From positions 61,162,001 to 61,226,000 of the forward strand of contig CM053158.1 of assembly GCA_028571685.1 (NCBI GenBank): a stretch of DNA of 64,000 bases, read 5' to 3'. Below are positions 24,568 through 35,366 of the stretch, one piece after another. The position numbers and the translations under genes are program-made. Below the pieces are notes generated by a model. That model searched no databases and was not told where the DNA came from. It saw nothing but the letters and a program-made list of their open reading frames with translations. The DNA is from Heterohyrax brucei. Its lineage: Eukaryota; Chordata; Mammalia; Hyracoidea; Procaviidae. The stretch's first letter is position 1; each line of letters opens with the position of its first letter.

Positions 24568-24722
24568 ACAAACCTGCTGCCATCAAGGTGATTCCAACTC
24601 ACAGCAACCCTATGGGCAGAGCAGACCTGTCTCATGAGTCTCTAAGGAGTGGCTGGTGGATCTGAACTGACAAACTTTGGGTTAACAGCAGTAGATTGTA
24701 ACCACTGGGGTACCAGGGCCCC
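24568..24722 (-). repeat. AfroSINE, short form
   Basis: 'gacaaacctgctgccatcaa', 'cagcaaccctatgggcagag', 'ctaaggagtggctggtggat', ending 'ggggtaccagggcccc'. Confidence 0.9.
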
Positions 24723-25096
24723 AATCACAACAAAGATGTTTAAAAGAAAAAGCAGCAAAAATTTTCTCATTTCCATAATTTCAGTGGGGGCAGGGAGAAA
24801 CAAGGAAGTGCTACATTTGTGTTTTCAACATTAATGGTAACTGTTAAAGTTCATGAAGCAAGAATTCTAAATAGCAAATCACTGCAGGAAACAAAATGAA
24901 CAGAAAAACAACAGAAATCAAAACAAAAATTTTGACCTACAATAACCAAGTACTTCAGCTACAGCTGTCCAACTAGTTTATTAAACCTTTAAAGAGTGTA
25001 CTTGAAATAATAACACAGAAAGATCCAAACAATAAAAATACATGAAAAGATAATATTCAACAGGTGAACTAAAACCCTACGTGACCACGAAATAAC

Positions 25097-25231
25097 GAAC
25101 TAAACTGAACCCACTGGCATCGAGTCAGTAATAACTCATAGTGACCCTTTAGGCAGAATAGAACTGGCCCACACAGTTTCCAAGGAATACTTGGCAGTTT
25201 TGAACTGCCAACCTTAGTACACCACCCAGGT
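25097..25231 (-). repeat. AfroSINE, short form, partial head
   Basis: 'actgaacccactggcatcga', 'cccacacagtttccaaggaa', 'ttttgaactgccaacctta', then a shortened head 'gtacaccacccagg'. Gene-sense orientation. Confidence 0.87.
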
Positions 25232-25498
25232 TTACACAAAATAATAGTTCTGTATGCATATGCATATTCACACATACATATGTAAAATAAAAGAGAAACA
25301 GAACGGTCAAATTTATCAATTTATTAAATCAACCAGTCAAAACAGTAAGGTAAACTGTCTTCAACTAAACACAAATGCTACCCCTTAAAAAATAACTCAC
25401 TGTGCAGAAAGAAAAAAAATATGAGAATTCTCTGTATTTTCTGTGAAATTTTTCTGTACACTTAAAACTGCTCTAGACAATAAAGTGTATATTCACAA

Positions 25499-25650
25499 GA
25501 GGCCTTGGTTGGGCAGTAGAAGCACTCAGCTGCTAACTAAAAGGTCAGTAGTTACAACTAACCAGCTCCTTTACTGGACAAAGATGTGGCACCCTGGACA
25601 CTCCTTGGGACAATTCTACTCTTGTCTATAGGGTCGTTGTTAAGTTCAGA
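25499..25650 (+). repeat. AfroSINE, intermediate form
   Basis: Head 'gaggccttggttgggcagta', 'gctgctaactaaaaggtcag', a partial central block 'acaaagatgtggcaccctgg', then 'gggacaattctactcttgtc' and 'tatagggtcgttgttaag'. Confidence 0.85.
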
Positions 25651-25685
25651 TTGGGGTGTCGGTGGGGGAGGTGTGTATACATATA

Positions 25686-26232
25686 TGAAGTCTGACAAAT
25701 AAGTCCACAAACTGAATAGTTTTAAGTGTTACATACTTCACTGCTGAATATCACTAGTCACTTTCGAAGTAGTCCCTCTGGGAAGCTATACACCAACACC
25801 AATGCCTTAGTCTACCCTTCAAAGCAATTTTGGAACTTTCTGGAATGACCATGGCGCATGGCAACAAGTTCACAAACTTAACTGCATAGTTGCCTGTGAG
25901 GGAGTTTTTAGCCAGTGAACAAATAACTGTATTGAATCTGCCTCCCAACTCACCTAATCTGGCCCCCAATGTCTTTTTTCTTTCCCTTAAGATAAAGTAA
26001 ATGTTGAAAGGAGGGCAGTTTGATGACATTCAGGACATCAAGGGTAATACGACAACACCTGTAACGGCCATTCCAGAAAAGAGAGTTCCAAAATTGCTCT
26101 GAAGGGTAGACCAGTCTCTGAAATCAATACATAGCTTCCCAAGGGGAGTACTTGGAAAGTGACCATAGTGGTGATTCAGCAAACGGTACACAGCACTTTT
26201 TCCAGTACGAGTTCGTGAACTGCTGGATCTCA
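25686..26232 (+). mobile_element. Foldback mariner-derived element, copy 1 (547 bp)
   Basis: The element is bounded by TA on both sides (25684-25685 and 26233-26234), with ends TGAAGTCTGACAAATAAG and a matching inverted end. The right part (about 25880-26232) reads on the plus strand as the C-terminal end of a mariner transposase: 'REFLASEQITVLNLPPNSPN' then 'LAPNVFFLSLKIK', a stop, and 'LKGGQFDDIQDIKG'. This is the family's YSPDLAPxDFFLF region, which carries the final catalytic Asp position, here changed to Asn-Val. The left ~170 bp (25686-25858) is an inverted copy of the right ~170 bp. So the 5' part of the gene is replaced by an inverted duplicate of its 3' end. Non-autonomous and defective. 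Confidence 0.82.
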
Positions 26233-26263
26233 TATATGTGTACGTGTGTGTGTATACACATAT

Positions 26264-26303
26264 ACCAAATCCACTGCCACTGATTCCGACTCACACCAAC
26301 ACG
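26264..26303 (-). repeat. AfroSINE 3' end fragment
   Basis: 'accaaatccactgccactga' and 'ttccgactcacaccaacac' only. Confidence 0.7.
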
Positions 26304-26690
26304 TTTAAAGTCAAGTTATTTCAAGCATACAACACTTGTTGAAAAAAGAAAACTACCCCAATTAATTTCTCTGTTTAACTACAATTAAATAAAAAATCAA
26401 CATGTTTAAAAATAACCTGGGAAAATATATAAATAGCCATTTGAGGTCGAGTATGAAGTTACAAATACAAGTTTGAACAGAGCCAAACCATACAGTTACA
26501 TTCTTAAAGTATTCTTTCCTTTAGGGAAAGAATTACAACTTTCCTAATTCCAGAAAAACAGAAAGACACTATTGGAAACAGAGACAGAAAATACATAAAT
26601 TTAACAAACAGTGGAATCATAAAATACATAATTTTCTTTTTTTTAACCCCTAAATTAAGCAAGAACGAGAACAAGAACAGAATCACCTCT
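26304..26690. other. Intron 9 stretch, nothing recognised
   Basis: AT-rich sequence leading into the GC-rich island. No repeat named. Confidence 0.4.
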
Positions 26691-27372
26691 TTCTCTGGAC
26701 ACGAAAACAAACCGGAACTACCTGAGTAAGCACGCGGAAGGCCACCACCGTTCGTCAATCCTGCCCCTCCTCCCGGTCCGCCACACCGGAGAGCTGGGGT
26801 AGGGAAAACGTTCTCGAGGTAGAAAAGCTACCTCCTTCAAGGCCCCATCTCAAGGCCAGATGTGGAAGAGAACATTCTGGCTGATCACCCTAGAGTCTTG
26901 CTGGGAAGCTTCTAGCTCCAGGTGGCAGTCTTTACCAGCGATGGTGGGGGAAAGGGGAGGGCACCAGCCAGAGCAGGGCTCCAGACTCTTTAGTGCCTTC
27001 TTCTAGTCTTTTTCACCACACACCATCCCCAGATCCTGGAGGCTCCTGGTAAGACAACCTTGTTTCCGAAGACCCTACATCTCCTCTAGTCTGTCAACAG
27101 TTACTTCCAGAGCAGAAGGGGAGAGGCTCTCCCCAGGACAGCCCGACAGCCTTCTCCCCTCAGGCTACCACACCCCTTCCTAGAACACATGCTGCGTGCC
27201 AGAGCCAGAGGCGGGCTAGGCTAGCCTCTCCGACTTGACTCCAGCGCCCTCCAGGAAGCCTAGCCCTAGGGGCTATCTAGAGACCTTCTCCACTCACCCA
27301 CTCCACCTTACCGCCTTTTAATGCTGCAATCTTTCTTGGAGCCAATAAATGGGCGGTTGAAGCCAGGGCAGC
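26690..27372. promoter_or_regulatory. GC-rich island with CCAAT and GC-box motifs, candidate regulatory element
   Basis: About 680 bp clearly richer in GC and CpG than the surrounding intron, and free of any repeat I can recognise. On the plus strand 'gagccaataaatgggcggtt' (27341-27360) contains a CCAAT box and a GGGCGG box. On the minus strand 'CGTGCTTACTCAG' followed by gtagtt (around 26720-26740) looks like a splice donor. CpGs cluster at 26700-26830 and 27140-27260. Together these could be a decayed CpG island, an alternative first exon for a short KMT2C transcript, or an enhancer. This is inference; motif matches of this length occur by chance. Confidence 0.35.
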
Positions 27373-27377
27373 AGAAA

Positions 27378-27521
27378 TAAACAAAAAACCAAATCCGTTG
27401 CTGTCAAATCAGTTCTGATTCACAGCAACCCTACAGGACAGAACCGAACTGCCCCACAGGGTGTCCTAGGAGCAGGTGGTTAGCAGCCACAGCTCTTAAC
27501 AACTGCCCCACCAGGGTTCCA
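27378..27521 (-). repeat. AfroSINE, short form
   Basis: 'aacaaaaaaccaaatccgtt', 'cagcaaccctacaggacaga', 'cactgccccaccagggttcc'-type head. A small deletion sits before the head. It borders the GC-rich island. Confidence 0.9.
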
Positions 27522-27789
27522 TGAAGGCAGCAAAGCATATTTATATGCCAATGAGACAAGAATGTAATGATGCAGGGAACGAAGTCCTCTTTGTAGGGCT
27601 ACATGCTTTCTGAAAACCTAAATTTTTCATGGAAATGCTAATTTAAAAAGTTAACACAAAAATTTGCTAATTTTCAACAGTACTGCAACTTACATTTTTC
27701 AAGGCCTGCATTTAGTATTTTTTTTATTATTATCTTAGTCCCAGGTGCCGTCAATGGAACAACTAAGACTGTGGGTAGTTCAAATAAGA
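27522..27789. other. Short unique spacer
   Basis: AT-rich spacer between AfroSINEs; nothing recognised. Confidence 0.4.
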
Positions 27790-27999
27790 GACCAAGCCCA
27801 AACTCATTACCGTCCAGTCAATACTGACTCAATGACCCTTGCAGGACAGAGCAGAAGTGCCCCACAGGGTTTCCAAGGTTTTAAATCTTCACAGAAGCAG
27901 ACTGCCACATCACATCTTTATCCCAAAAAGCAGCTGATGTGTTTGAACTGCTGCCATTCAGTCAACAGCTGCAGGCTTAACCAACGCCAGCTAGGGCTC
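27790..27999 (-). repeat. AfroSINE, long form
   Basis: 'ccaagcccaaactcattacc', 'ttgcaggacagagcagaagt', central block with 'aaatcttcacagaagcagac', then 'gatgtgtttgaactgctgcc' and head 'cagctagggctcct'. First of three AfroSINEs in direct tandem. Confidence 0.9.
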
Positions 28000-28009
28000 C
28001 TCAAGATAA

Positions 28010-28166
28010 ACCAAAGCCACTATCCCTCAAGTGAACTCTGACTCACAGAGACCCTCAGTACAGAGTAGAACTGCTCCATAAGGTTTCAAAGGACTGACTG
28101 GTGGATTGGAACTGCTGACCTTTGGGTTAGCAGCCAGTCTCTTAACCACTGCACCACCAGGGCTCC
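28010..28166 (-). repeat. AfroSINE, short form
   Basis: 'accaaagccactatccctca', 'gcagtagaactgctcc'-like middle, 'ttgggttagcagccagtctc', 'gcaccaccagggctcc'. Second of the tandem group. Confidence 0.93.
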
Positions 28167-28180
28167 AAAGAATAAGAGAG

Positions 28181-28331
28181 CCTGCACTGCCACCGATTCC
28201 AACTCACAGCAACCCCATAGCAGAGAGGAGAACTGCCCCACAGAGTTTCCAAGGAGCGCCTGGCAGATATCAACCGCCAACCTTTTGGTTAACAGCTGTA
28301 GCACTTAACCACTATGCCACCAGGGTTTCCA
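28181..28331 (-). repeat. AfroSINE, short form
   Basis: 'gcctgcactgccaccgattc', 'cagagtttccaaggagcgcc', 'ttttggttaacagctgtagc', 'atgccaccagggtttcc'. Third of the tandem group, with few differences from the expected consensus. Confidence 0.93.
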
Positions 28332-28796
28332 AGAATAAATCAGTTAAAAAGAACTACTTCTTGAGTGGCACAGGAATGTGCACTTTAGCACTAGTATCAT
28401 AACTCACAGCACAAGCAGATAAAATCCATTAAGACAAGCAGACGACCTTTTATAGGTAACCGCTTGTAACAGTTAAACTGTAGGCAGCCTATCAGGATAT
28501 TTTAATAAGGAAGTTATGTTCTGTATTTTAGAAGTAACTGGGTTGACAACCCATTTATTACATGCCACAATGGTGAACCTGCTAAAAAAAAATTTTAGAA
28601 GAGTTACTGAGTGACACTGACTTAATATTTACAGACTGCTTGCAAGCACTTTGAAGTCTGAGTATTCAAAACTAGTTAATAAAGTTCTGGCACCACCGAT
28701 ACTATTTTTATACCAATATTTATACAAAAAGCAGTCTGTGTACCAGGCCTTTGGATCTAGAGTCCTTATTTTCTTGGGATCTACATCCTAATTAAA
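28332..28796. other. Intron 9 stretch, nothing recognised
   Basis: AT-rich unique sequence; no exon or repeat signal seen. Confidence 0.4.
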
Positions 28797-28965
28797 AAAC
28801 AAAACAAAACTCCATTGCCATCAAGTCAATTCTGACTCATAATGACACTACAGGACAGAGTAGAACTGCCCCACAGGGTTTCCAGGGAGCACCTGGTAGA
28901 TTCAAACTGCCAACCTTTTGGTTAGCATCTGTAGTTGTTAATTACTACACCACCAGGGTTTCCCT
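28797..28965 (-). repeat. AfroSINE, short form
   Basis: A-rich tail 'aacaaaacaaaactccattg', 'gacactacaggacagagtag', 'ccccacagggtttccaggga', 'acaccaccagggtttccc'. Nearly consensus throughout. Confidence 0.94.
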
Positions 28966-29544
28966 ACATTGTAATACAATGTGAAAAATGACCAAAAAAT
29001 TTTGTAATTACTACAGGGAGGACAAGCCTTTGTTATTCAAGTTAATATACTATGATGGCACTGGGAGACAGTATAACATACTAGAATATTATGAGACAGG
29101 AAATCTGAATTTTAGTCCTATTCCACTTGTAGAAATAAGTACACGTGCACAATTTACTTAACTACTAGTCCCCTCATGAACGCTCAATTGAGAATTCATT
29201 AGTTTACTTGTAAATGACAGACTTCAAAAGAAGCACATGGACTGCTTTTATGATGGATTAGTACTTTTACAGAACAGTCAAAGAGAGGTGATAGTAAATA
29301 TTGTTTGTGAATATCTTCCAGAGGACAAAAAAGTTTTATTTAGTTGAGAATTACAGGTAAACTTTAGTTATTTTTACCTTTCACTTTTAAGAATTTAAAT
29401 AGTTTGGCTTCTGTATACAAATAACTGTAAAATGTATTGTTGCTTGTTGTTTGCTACTGTCCAATTTCTGAATTGCAGTGACCCCATGTAACATAGTAGA
29501 CTTTCCCCACTGGGGCATTTTGTTGTTCTCATTTTATAATATAC
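28966..29544. other. Intron 9 stretch with a possible old AfroSINE piece
   Basis: Mostly unique AT-rich sequence. 29440-29515 ('attgcagtgaccccatgtaa') may be a decayed antisense AfroSINE middle. Confidence 0.35.
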
Positions 29545-29760
29545 TTTTTCCCTTTTTATTTCTTTTTGTTGAGAATATTCACAGCAAAACATATACCAAT
29601 TTGACAGCTTCTACATGTACAATTTAGATTATATTCTTTGAGTTGTGCAACCATTCTCATCCTCCTTTTCTATGCTGTTCCTCCTTCATTAATATAAACT
29701 CACTGCCCCCAAGGTTCCTATGTAATCCTTCCAGTTCCTTTTGTCAACTCACTCTCATAT

Positions 29761-29900
29761 AAAACCCAAAACCTGCTGCAGTCAAGTCAAGACAGAGTAA
29801 TACTGCCCCACAAGTTTTTTCCAAGAAGCAGCTGGTGGACTGGAATTCCTAACTTTTTAGTTAACAGCAGAACTCTTAACTACTGTACCACCAAGGCTCC
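29761..29900 (-). repeat. AfroSINE, short form, inside L1 3' UTR
   Basis: 'aaacccaaaacctgctgcag', 'gccccacaagttttttccaa', 'ttagttaacagcagaactct', 'gtaccaccaaggctcc'. The body between tail and middle is shortened. Confidence 0.88.
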
Positions 29901-31338
29901 GGATCTCACATACATAGTTCTAAAAGAGTGTAAGCTCTAGCCAGACCTTTTCTACTAGTTATACTATTGTTTAAAGATGACTTCAAGGGATATTTTTGGT
30001 TAAAGGTTTACAGATTGTTTCAGAGCAATTATTTCAGGAGTTCATTCAACCTCCATGGATCCAGACAGAGTCCACGAGAACATAAAATTCTGCTCGCAGG
30101 ATTCTTCTGTGAAATTTTAGATCAAAATGTCAGAAACGGTAGCTGGGCACCATCCAGTACTTGGTCTAATGGCAAAGGAGGCAAATGGAGGTAATTAGCC
30201 ATATAGTCTATGTCCTCCTCCTATTCCTGACTACTTCCTCTGTTCCTCCACGTGAGCAGATACTATTGTGCCTTGGACAGGTCCTTGCAAGCTTTTAAGA
30301 TCCCAGGCAGTATGTGAAGAACTAGGAGGTAGAAAGGAACCAATGAACACATTATTAGGCCAATTAACTAGTATGTCCCAGGAAACAATAACTCTAAACC
30401 TCCAAACCAAGAAACAAAATACCATATGGTATTTGGTTGTAAAAAAACTACATCCACAGCTACTTATTTTTTTTTTTTTTTTTTGCTCATTGTGGTAAAT
30501 CATACGTCTTTTGCCAGTTCAACTTTTCACAGGTATACAAGTTATTGACAGCAATTATAATGATGGGCTGTGCAACCCTACCCCCTTAGTCAATACAATT
30601 TTCTCATCACTGTTAACTTTCCTTTTCCCACTGTTAACTGTCCCTCCCACCTCTGGTAGCTATTAATAAAACTTTCATCTCTATACATTTGCCTTTTCTT
30701 GTCTTTTTATGTAAGTGAGGTCACACAATATTTGTCCTCTTGTGTCTGGCTTATTTCATTCAGCACAAAGTTTCAAACTCCATCCATACTGTAACACATA
30801 CAAAGATTTCATTTCTCCTACTGGTTGAGTGTACGCCACTGTGTACAAGTACTATGTTCTGTTTACCCATTCACCTGTTAGTAAGTATTCAGGTCATTAC
30901 TACATTTTGGCTATTATGAATAGTGCTACAGTGAAAACTGGTGTACACGTCTCTTTTAAGAGTCTCTGCTTTCAAGTCTTTAGGGAGTGGAAACATTGGT
31001 TAATAGGTAGTTCTAGTTTTCTAAGGAAAAAAACAAACTATTCTCAACACCTGAATCATTTTGCATTCCCACCAGCAATGGATAAGGGTTCCAGTTTTCC
31101 CACATCCACACTAGCATTTTCTGTTTTTTGTTTTTTCCTTTCTTCTTGACCTTAGTCATCCTACTGGGAGTGAAAAGGCATCTCTCTGTGGTTTTGATTT
31201 TGCAACTCTTGATGGCTAATGACACTGAGCATCTTTTCATGTTTTTGGTGACCATATGAATATCCTTTTTCTTGAAATGTCTATTCAAGTGCTTTGCCCA
31301 TCTTATGATTGGACTGTCTTTTTGTTAACTTGTCAAGT

Positions 31339-31355
31339 TATGTACACACACGTGT

Positions 31356-31394
<39 letters not shown>
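31339..31394. repeat. (GT)n microsatellite with ACACACGTGTGC lead
   Basis: 56 bases of uninterrupted purine-pyrimidine alternation ending in about 17 GT units, inside the antisense L1. Confidence 0.92.
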
Positions 31395-31398
<4 letters not shown>

Positions 31399-32079
31399 TA
31401 GATTCTTGTTGGACATAACACTTCCCAAGATACTGTCCCAGTTGGTAGACTGTCTTTTACTTTTATGGTAAAGTCTTTGATACATAGAACTTTCTCATTT
31501 TTATGAGCTCTATTGATCTTTGTCTCTTAGTATATGTGATTTTATTATATTAATCTATTTTAAAAACTAGACCTGACAGTGTTGCCCCTGCTTATTCTTC
31601 TTATTTTGTACATTTAGGTCTTCAATCCATTTTTAATTTATTTTGGTGGATGGTATAAAGCATAGATTTCATTTTATTTTTCTGCATGTGGAAATCCAGT
31701 TTCCCCAGCACCACTTATTGAAGAGACCCTTCTTTCCTCACCAAATGTACTTAGCACCCTTGTTAAAAATGAGCTGACCATAAATGTGTATGTTTATTTC
31801 TGGAATCTCAAATCTATTCCACTGGCCTGTGTATCCATTGTTATACTAGCAGCACACTGTTCTGATCACTATAGCTGTATAGTACGTTTTAAAATCAAGA
31901 AGTGTTCTTTTTTAACAGTGTTCTAGCTATTTGGACCTTCTTACCATCCATATAAAGTTTGAGAATTGTTTTTTCCATTTATGGAAAGAAGGCTATTGTA
32001 ATTTTGATCAGGATTGCACTGACTCTATAGATCACCTTGGGTAGTATTGACACGTTAATAATATTAAATCATCCAATCC

Positions 32080-32223
32080 ATGCCCACAGGGTTTTCTTGG
32101 CTATAATCTTTGTGGAAGTACATCAACAGGTTTTTTTTCCTAGGAAGCCACTGGGTGAGTTCAAACTGCCAACCTTTCAGCTAAGCAGCCAAGTGCTTAA
32201 CTTCTGCACCACCAAGGGCTCCT
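32080..32223 (-). repeat. AfroSINE, long form, 3'-truncated
   Basis: Starts at 'cccacagggttttcttggct' (central block), then 'tttttcctaggaagccactg', 'caaactgccaacctttcagc', 'gcaccaccaagggctcct'. The 3' end of the element is absent at the junction with the L1. Confidence 0.88.
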
Positions 32224-32844
32224 TTACTACTGCTTACCTGGTACTACACAAACTTTGTCCCATTAGGCAGAATTGTCAACCAACCTTTAGGGCTTACACA
32301 GCCTTGGTAAATTCCTCAAGTAGCATAAAGGGATCAGCAAGGAACAGCTCAGAGTCACAGTGATGCAGATACAAAATTAATGGAAGGGCAAGTCACTGAC
32401 TAAAAGAATAATCAGAAAAAAATTAAGTAACTGCAACTAGATCTTAAAAAGTGTCTCAATAATCAAAAAATCTTATAAACAACGCAAAAGAAATGGAAAA
32501 GTGTTTACAGATTTTTGTCAAGTCTCAAAACCAAGACAATGTTTCAACAGCATCTAAAAAATGAGTATCTGTATCAAAACCACTTCCTTAAAACTACCTG
32601 GGGAGTGGAAGGGCAGAAGATAAACAAAAGCTGCATATACAGTATGATCCCAAATATTTAATAGCATACTCATACCAATCAAAATACTAATATGTATGGA
32701 TTAAAAATCATGGACTTTTAAAAATCAGCACGCTTATGGAGATACCACTTCTTTTCAGAGGGTTACTGGGAAGAATTGAAGATAAATCATTCAAAAACAA
32801 TTTTTATGCCATGAAGCACCATACAAATGTTAGTTAGTAAGTTC
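32224..32844. other. Intron 9 stretch, possibly old L1
   Basis: AT-rich; likely upstream part of the L1 3' end that follows, but not placeable. Confidence 0.35.
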
Positions 32845-33300
32845 ACCAGCCTTATTTACAATAGCCCCAAAATGGGAGTAGTACAAATGTTCATCGACAG
32901 GAAACCGAATAAACAAACTGTGGTATCTCTACTATGCAGCAATAAAAATCACTATCGATATACACAACATGGATGCATATTAAAGTAATTACACAGGGTT
33001 AAAGATATCAGAACAAAAGAAGAGAGTATATACTCTCTAATGTCATTTATAGAAAATTCTAGAAAACACAAACTCATCTACAGTGGCAGAAAACAAAATT
33101 TCTGAGAAGGGAGGGTGTGGGAGTAGACAGTCAGAAAGGAACGATTTAAGGGGCACCAGGAAACTTTTGGGGGTGAAAGATATGTTCATTATCTTGATGA
33201 TGATGACAGTTTCATGGGTATAATGTATGTGTCAAAATATAGACTTTAAATACGTGCAGTTTAATGAATATAAATTATACTTCAAGAAAGCTGTTTTTCA
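32845..33300 (+). mobile_element. L1 3' end, old
   Basis: 'cagccttatttacaatagcc', 'ctgtggtatctctactatgc', 'agacagtcagaaaggaacga' and the terminus 'atacttcaagaaagctgttt' follow an old L1 3' end on the plus strand. It lies 100 bp from exon 9. Confidence 0.75.
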
Positions 33301-33395
33301 AAAAGTTAATGTATAGAGTTGAATAGATATTAGATTTGTCTGCCCTACAGATAAAACATATAAATGATATTTCTCTTAAAAAATAAAGAACTTAC

Positions 33396-33510
33396 TTTGC
33401 ATTTCCAGCCATTTGTTGGTACGGATTTCATAACTGGTTGCAGACAAAAAGTATGATACCCTTTGTCACACGTATCACACACTAGCATCTTGCTATCTTC
33501 TCCCGACTGT
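33396..33510 (-). CDS. KMT2C: KMT2C exon 9 (PHD3 core)
   Basis: A 115-bp exon on the minus strand: acceptor 'gctatcttattttttag' before ACAGTCGG, donor TGCAAA then gtaagt. It completes a Lys codon, then encodes 38 residues: QSGEDSKMLVCDTCDKGYHT, then 'FCLQPVMKSVPTNGWKCK'. The CxxC, the following His and Cys (GYHTFC) and the WKC Cys are the central ligands of the third PHD finger. The first pair comes from exon 8 and the last from exon 10. Identical, as far as I recall, to the human residues. The donor base before GT is A rather than G, a mildly weak site. Confidence 0.98.
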
Positions 33511-35366
33511 CTAAAAAATAAGATAGCATTAATGATGCCTTATCTTTAAACTTATGTTTTATAACATAAGTAACGGTGAAGGAATTAATCCTGGGAACTG
33601 CACCCTTCGTAAATATCTCAGTGTATTTTGTTTCTGCACAGATAATGATAGAGGTAAGCCCCCAGAAGATGAGGTAGGTATCTTGCTAAAGTTCCTAAAA
33701 GTGCACCTACGGTTAACCTGCTTTAGTCATTTTAGGATTCCTGCAATGGAGGTGAGGTTAAGGGAAGATGCACAACCTCTGATCATTTCTTTTAAGATAT
33801 CTTATACCTATGCTTTCTTGGGGAAGGAACTGTAACTGCTAAGTGATGCTACAAGAAAGGAAAAAATCTTGGTATCATGGAATGAAAAGACACTGTAATA
33901 CAATGGAAAGGAGATCAGATTGGGTGATCAGTCTGTATTTGCATTCAGGCTACTGTTTCCTAGCTGTGCAACTCTGGGCAACTTAGAATAAAACATATGC
34001 TGACACAAGAGCTCACAGTATCCATTAAATAATATTAAGAATAATAATCTTGTCATTATTATGAATTACAGTAAAAAATCTAAAGCCTTTTCCTAGATAC
34101 TCATCTGCCCCAAAGACTGCATCCCTACCATATGGCATGCTGTCTTATTCTTGGCTATTGATCATAATCACTTTCAGATATTAAGAATTTAATACAAGAG
34201 GAAGGAAAAAGAAAGTAACTGGGGAATGTAAGACAACAAGCTGAGAGAGAAAACTCTGGATAAAATCTAGGGATAATAAGAAGTAAAAAGGAAGATGGGT
34301 CACTAGGCTTCTAGCTATTTATAATTCAGTTAAAAAAAATTTACATATAAAGCCGAGTATTTTATCTCTTCAGATACACAAAAGATGTTAGAGAACAGGT
34401 ATTTTCTTCAAGTTCTCTTCTCAAAAAACTGAGTGCAGATGCAAGGTATAAAATAAAGGTTTACTGATATTTTCTTCAATTTTACTAATACATGGAGGCC
34501 TATGGTCCTATGTAGTCCCTATAACTCCCAAGATTTTGATGCTTATTTTTATTAAATTCAGTTAAGTAATGAAACATTGATCCTACCAGTGCTGAGCATA
34601 ATTTTCTTAAACTGTTAGCTTATAAACAATTTGAAGACTGTTGAAGATGCTGGTAACAACCCCAAATCAGATGCTGGTGGTTATCTCTAAATCATCATGC
34701 TAATTAGAAGCATGAGAGAAAAAATTAATAACAACAATAATAGAAAAGACTGGAGAAATGACCAAAGAATGAAATACAACAAATAGGAAAAGATAATCCC
34801 ATTAAAAACATCTAGATGCTATATAAATATTTTGTTTTAGATTTACAGTGTCTAGCCTATGTCAAAGGTAACTGTCTTTCATATAAATCTGTGTTTTTAA
34901 GCAAGAGTTGTAAATTGTTCTTTCTTGAATGGAAATTCAAATGTATCACTGACTTTTTGACTCAACTCTAATAACTAATCTCTATAGTTAGAGGTTTGTT
35001 TCCTATTAAATCTTCTCTCTGCCAAGTGCCATCCAGTCTGGTCCCCCTCAAAACAAGCTGTCTTATTTTTTTACAGGCTTATTTATTTTAAATTGATAAT
35101 ATCATTCATTTAAAAGGGTTTTTTGGCCGAATTTAAATAAACTTTTTAGACAATCAGAAGAACTAAAATTACTAAAACTAGTTTTGTTTAGGTTTGTTTC
35201 AAAATGATACAAACATTAAGTATTCTAGCAACTTTTAAAAATAAGACATTATAAAGTCAGTTTGAAAGAATATAGCTGCAATATTAACAACCTTTGTTAT
35301 ATTACATAAACTTTGAGCACCTCTCTTAGACTAAAAACAGACTTTTGAGCCGAAATTAAAACTTAC
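33511..35366 (-). other. Intron 8, mostly unique, with a MIR-like patch
   Basis: No AfroSINE or LINE in 1.86 kb, unlike its neighbours. A MIR-like plus-strand patch lies at about 33905-34050 ('tcctagctgtgcaactctgg', 'gcaacttagaataa'). The open frame at 33554-33835 has no recognisable domain and does not join the gene's frame. Confidence 0.5.

Larger units (their letters stand above)
29545..32079 (-). mobile_element. L1 LINE, antisense, 3' UTR to ORF2 C-terminal half
   Basis: Read on the minus strand this runs from ORF2 text (31560-32079; on the plus strand 'ccccagcaccacttattgaa', 'ttctattccactggcctgtg'-type wording, 'gattgcactgactctataga') through the 3' end ('cattttgcattcccaccagc', 'tttggctattatgaatagtg') to a 3' UTR near 29545-30480. 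Interrupted by the AfroSINE at 29761 and truncated at 32079 by another. No intact frame. Gene-sense orientation, 2.5 kb. Confidence 0.8.

Noticed and set aside
27790-28331. CRISPR-like or satellite array from three consecutive similar units
   Set aside because: Each unit is a separate AfroSINE with its own head and tail and different subfamily features (one long, two short).
33554-33835. 93-residue frame in intron 8
   Set aside because: Opposite strand to the gene, no domain, ordinary AT-rich composition; nothing supports coding.
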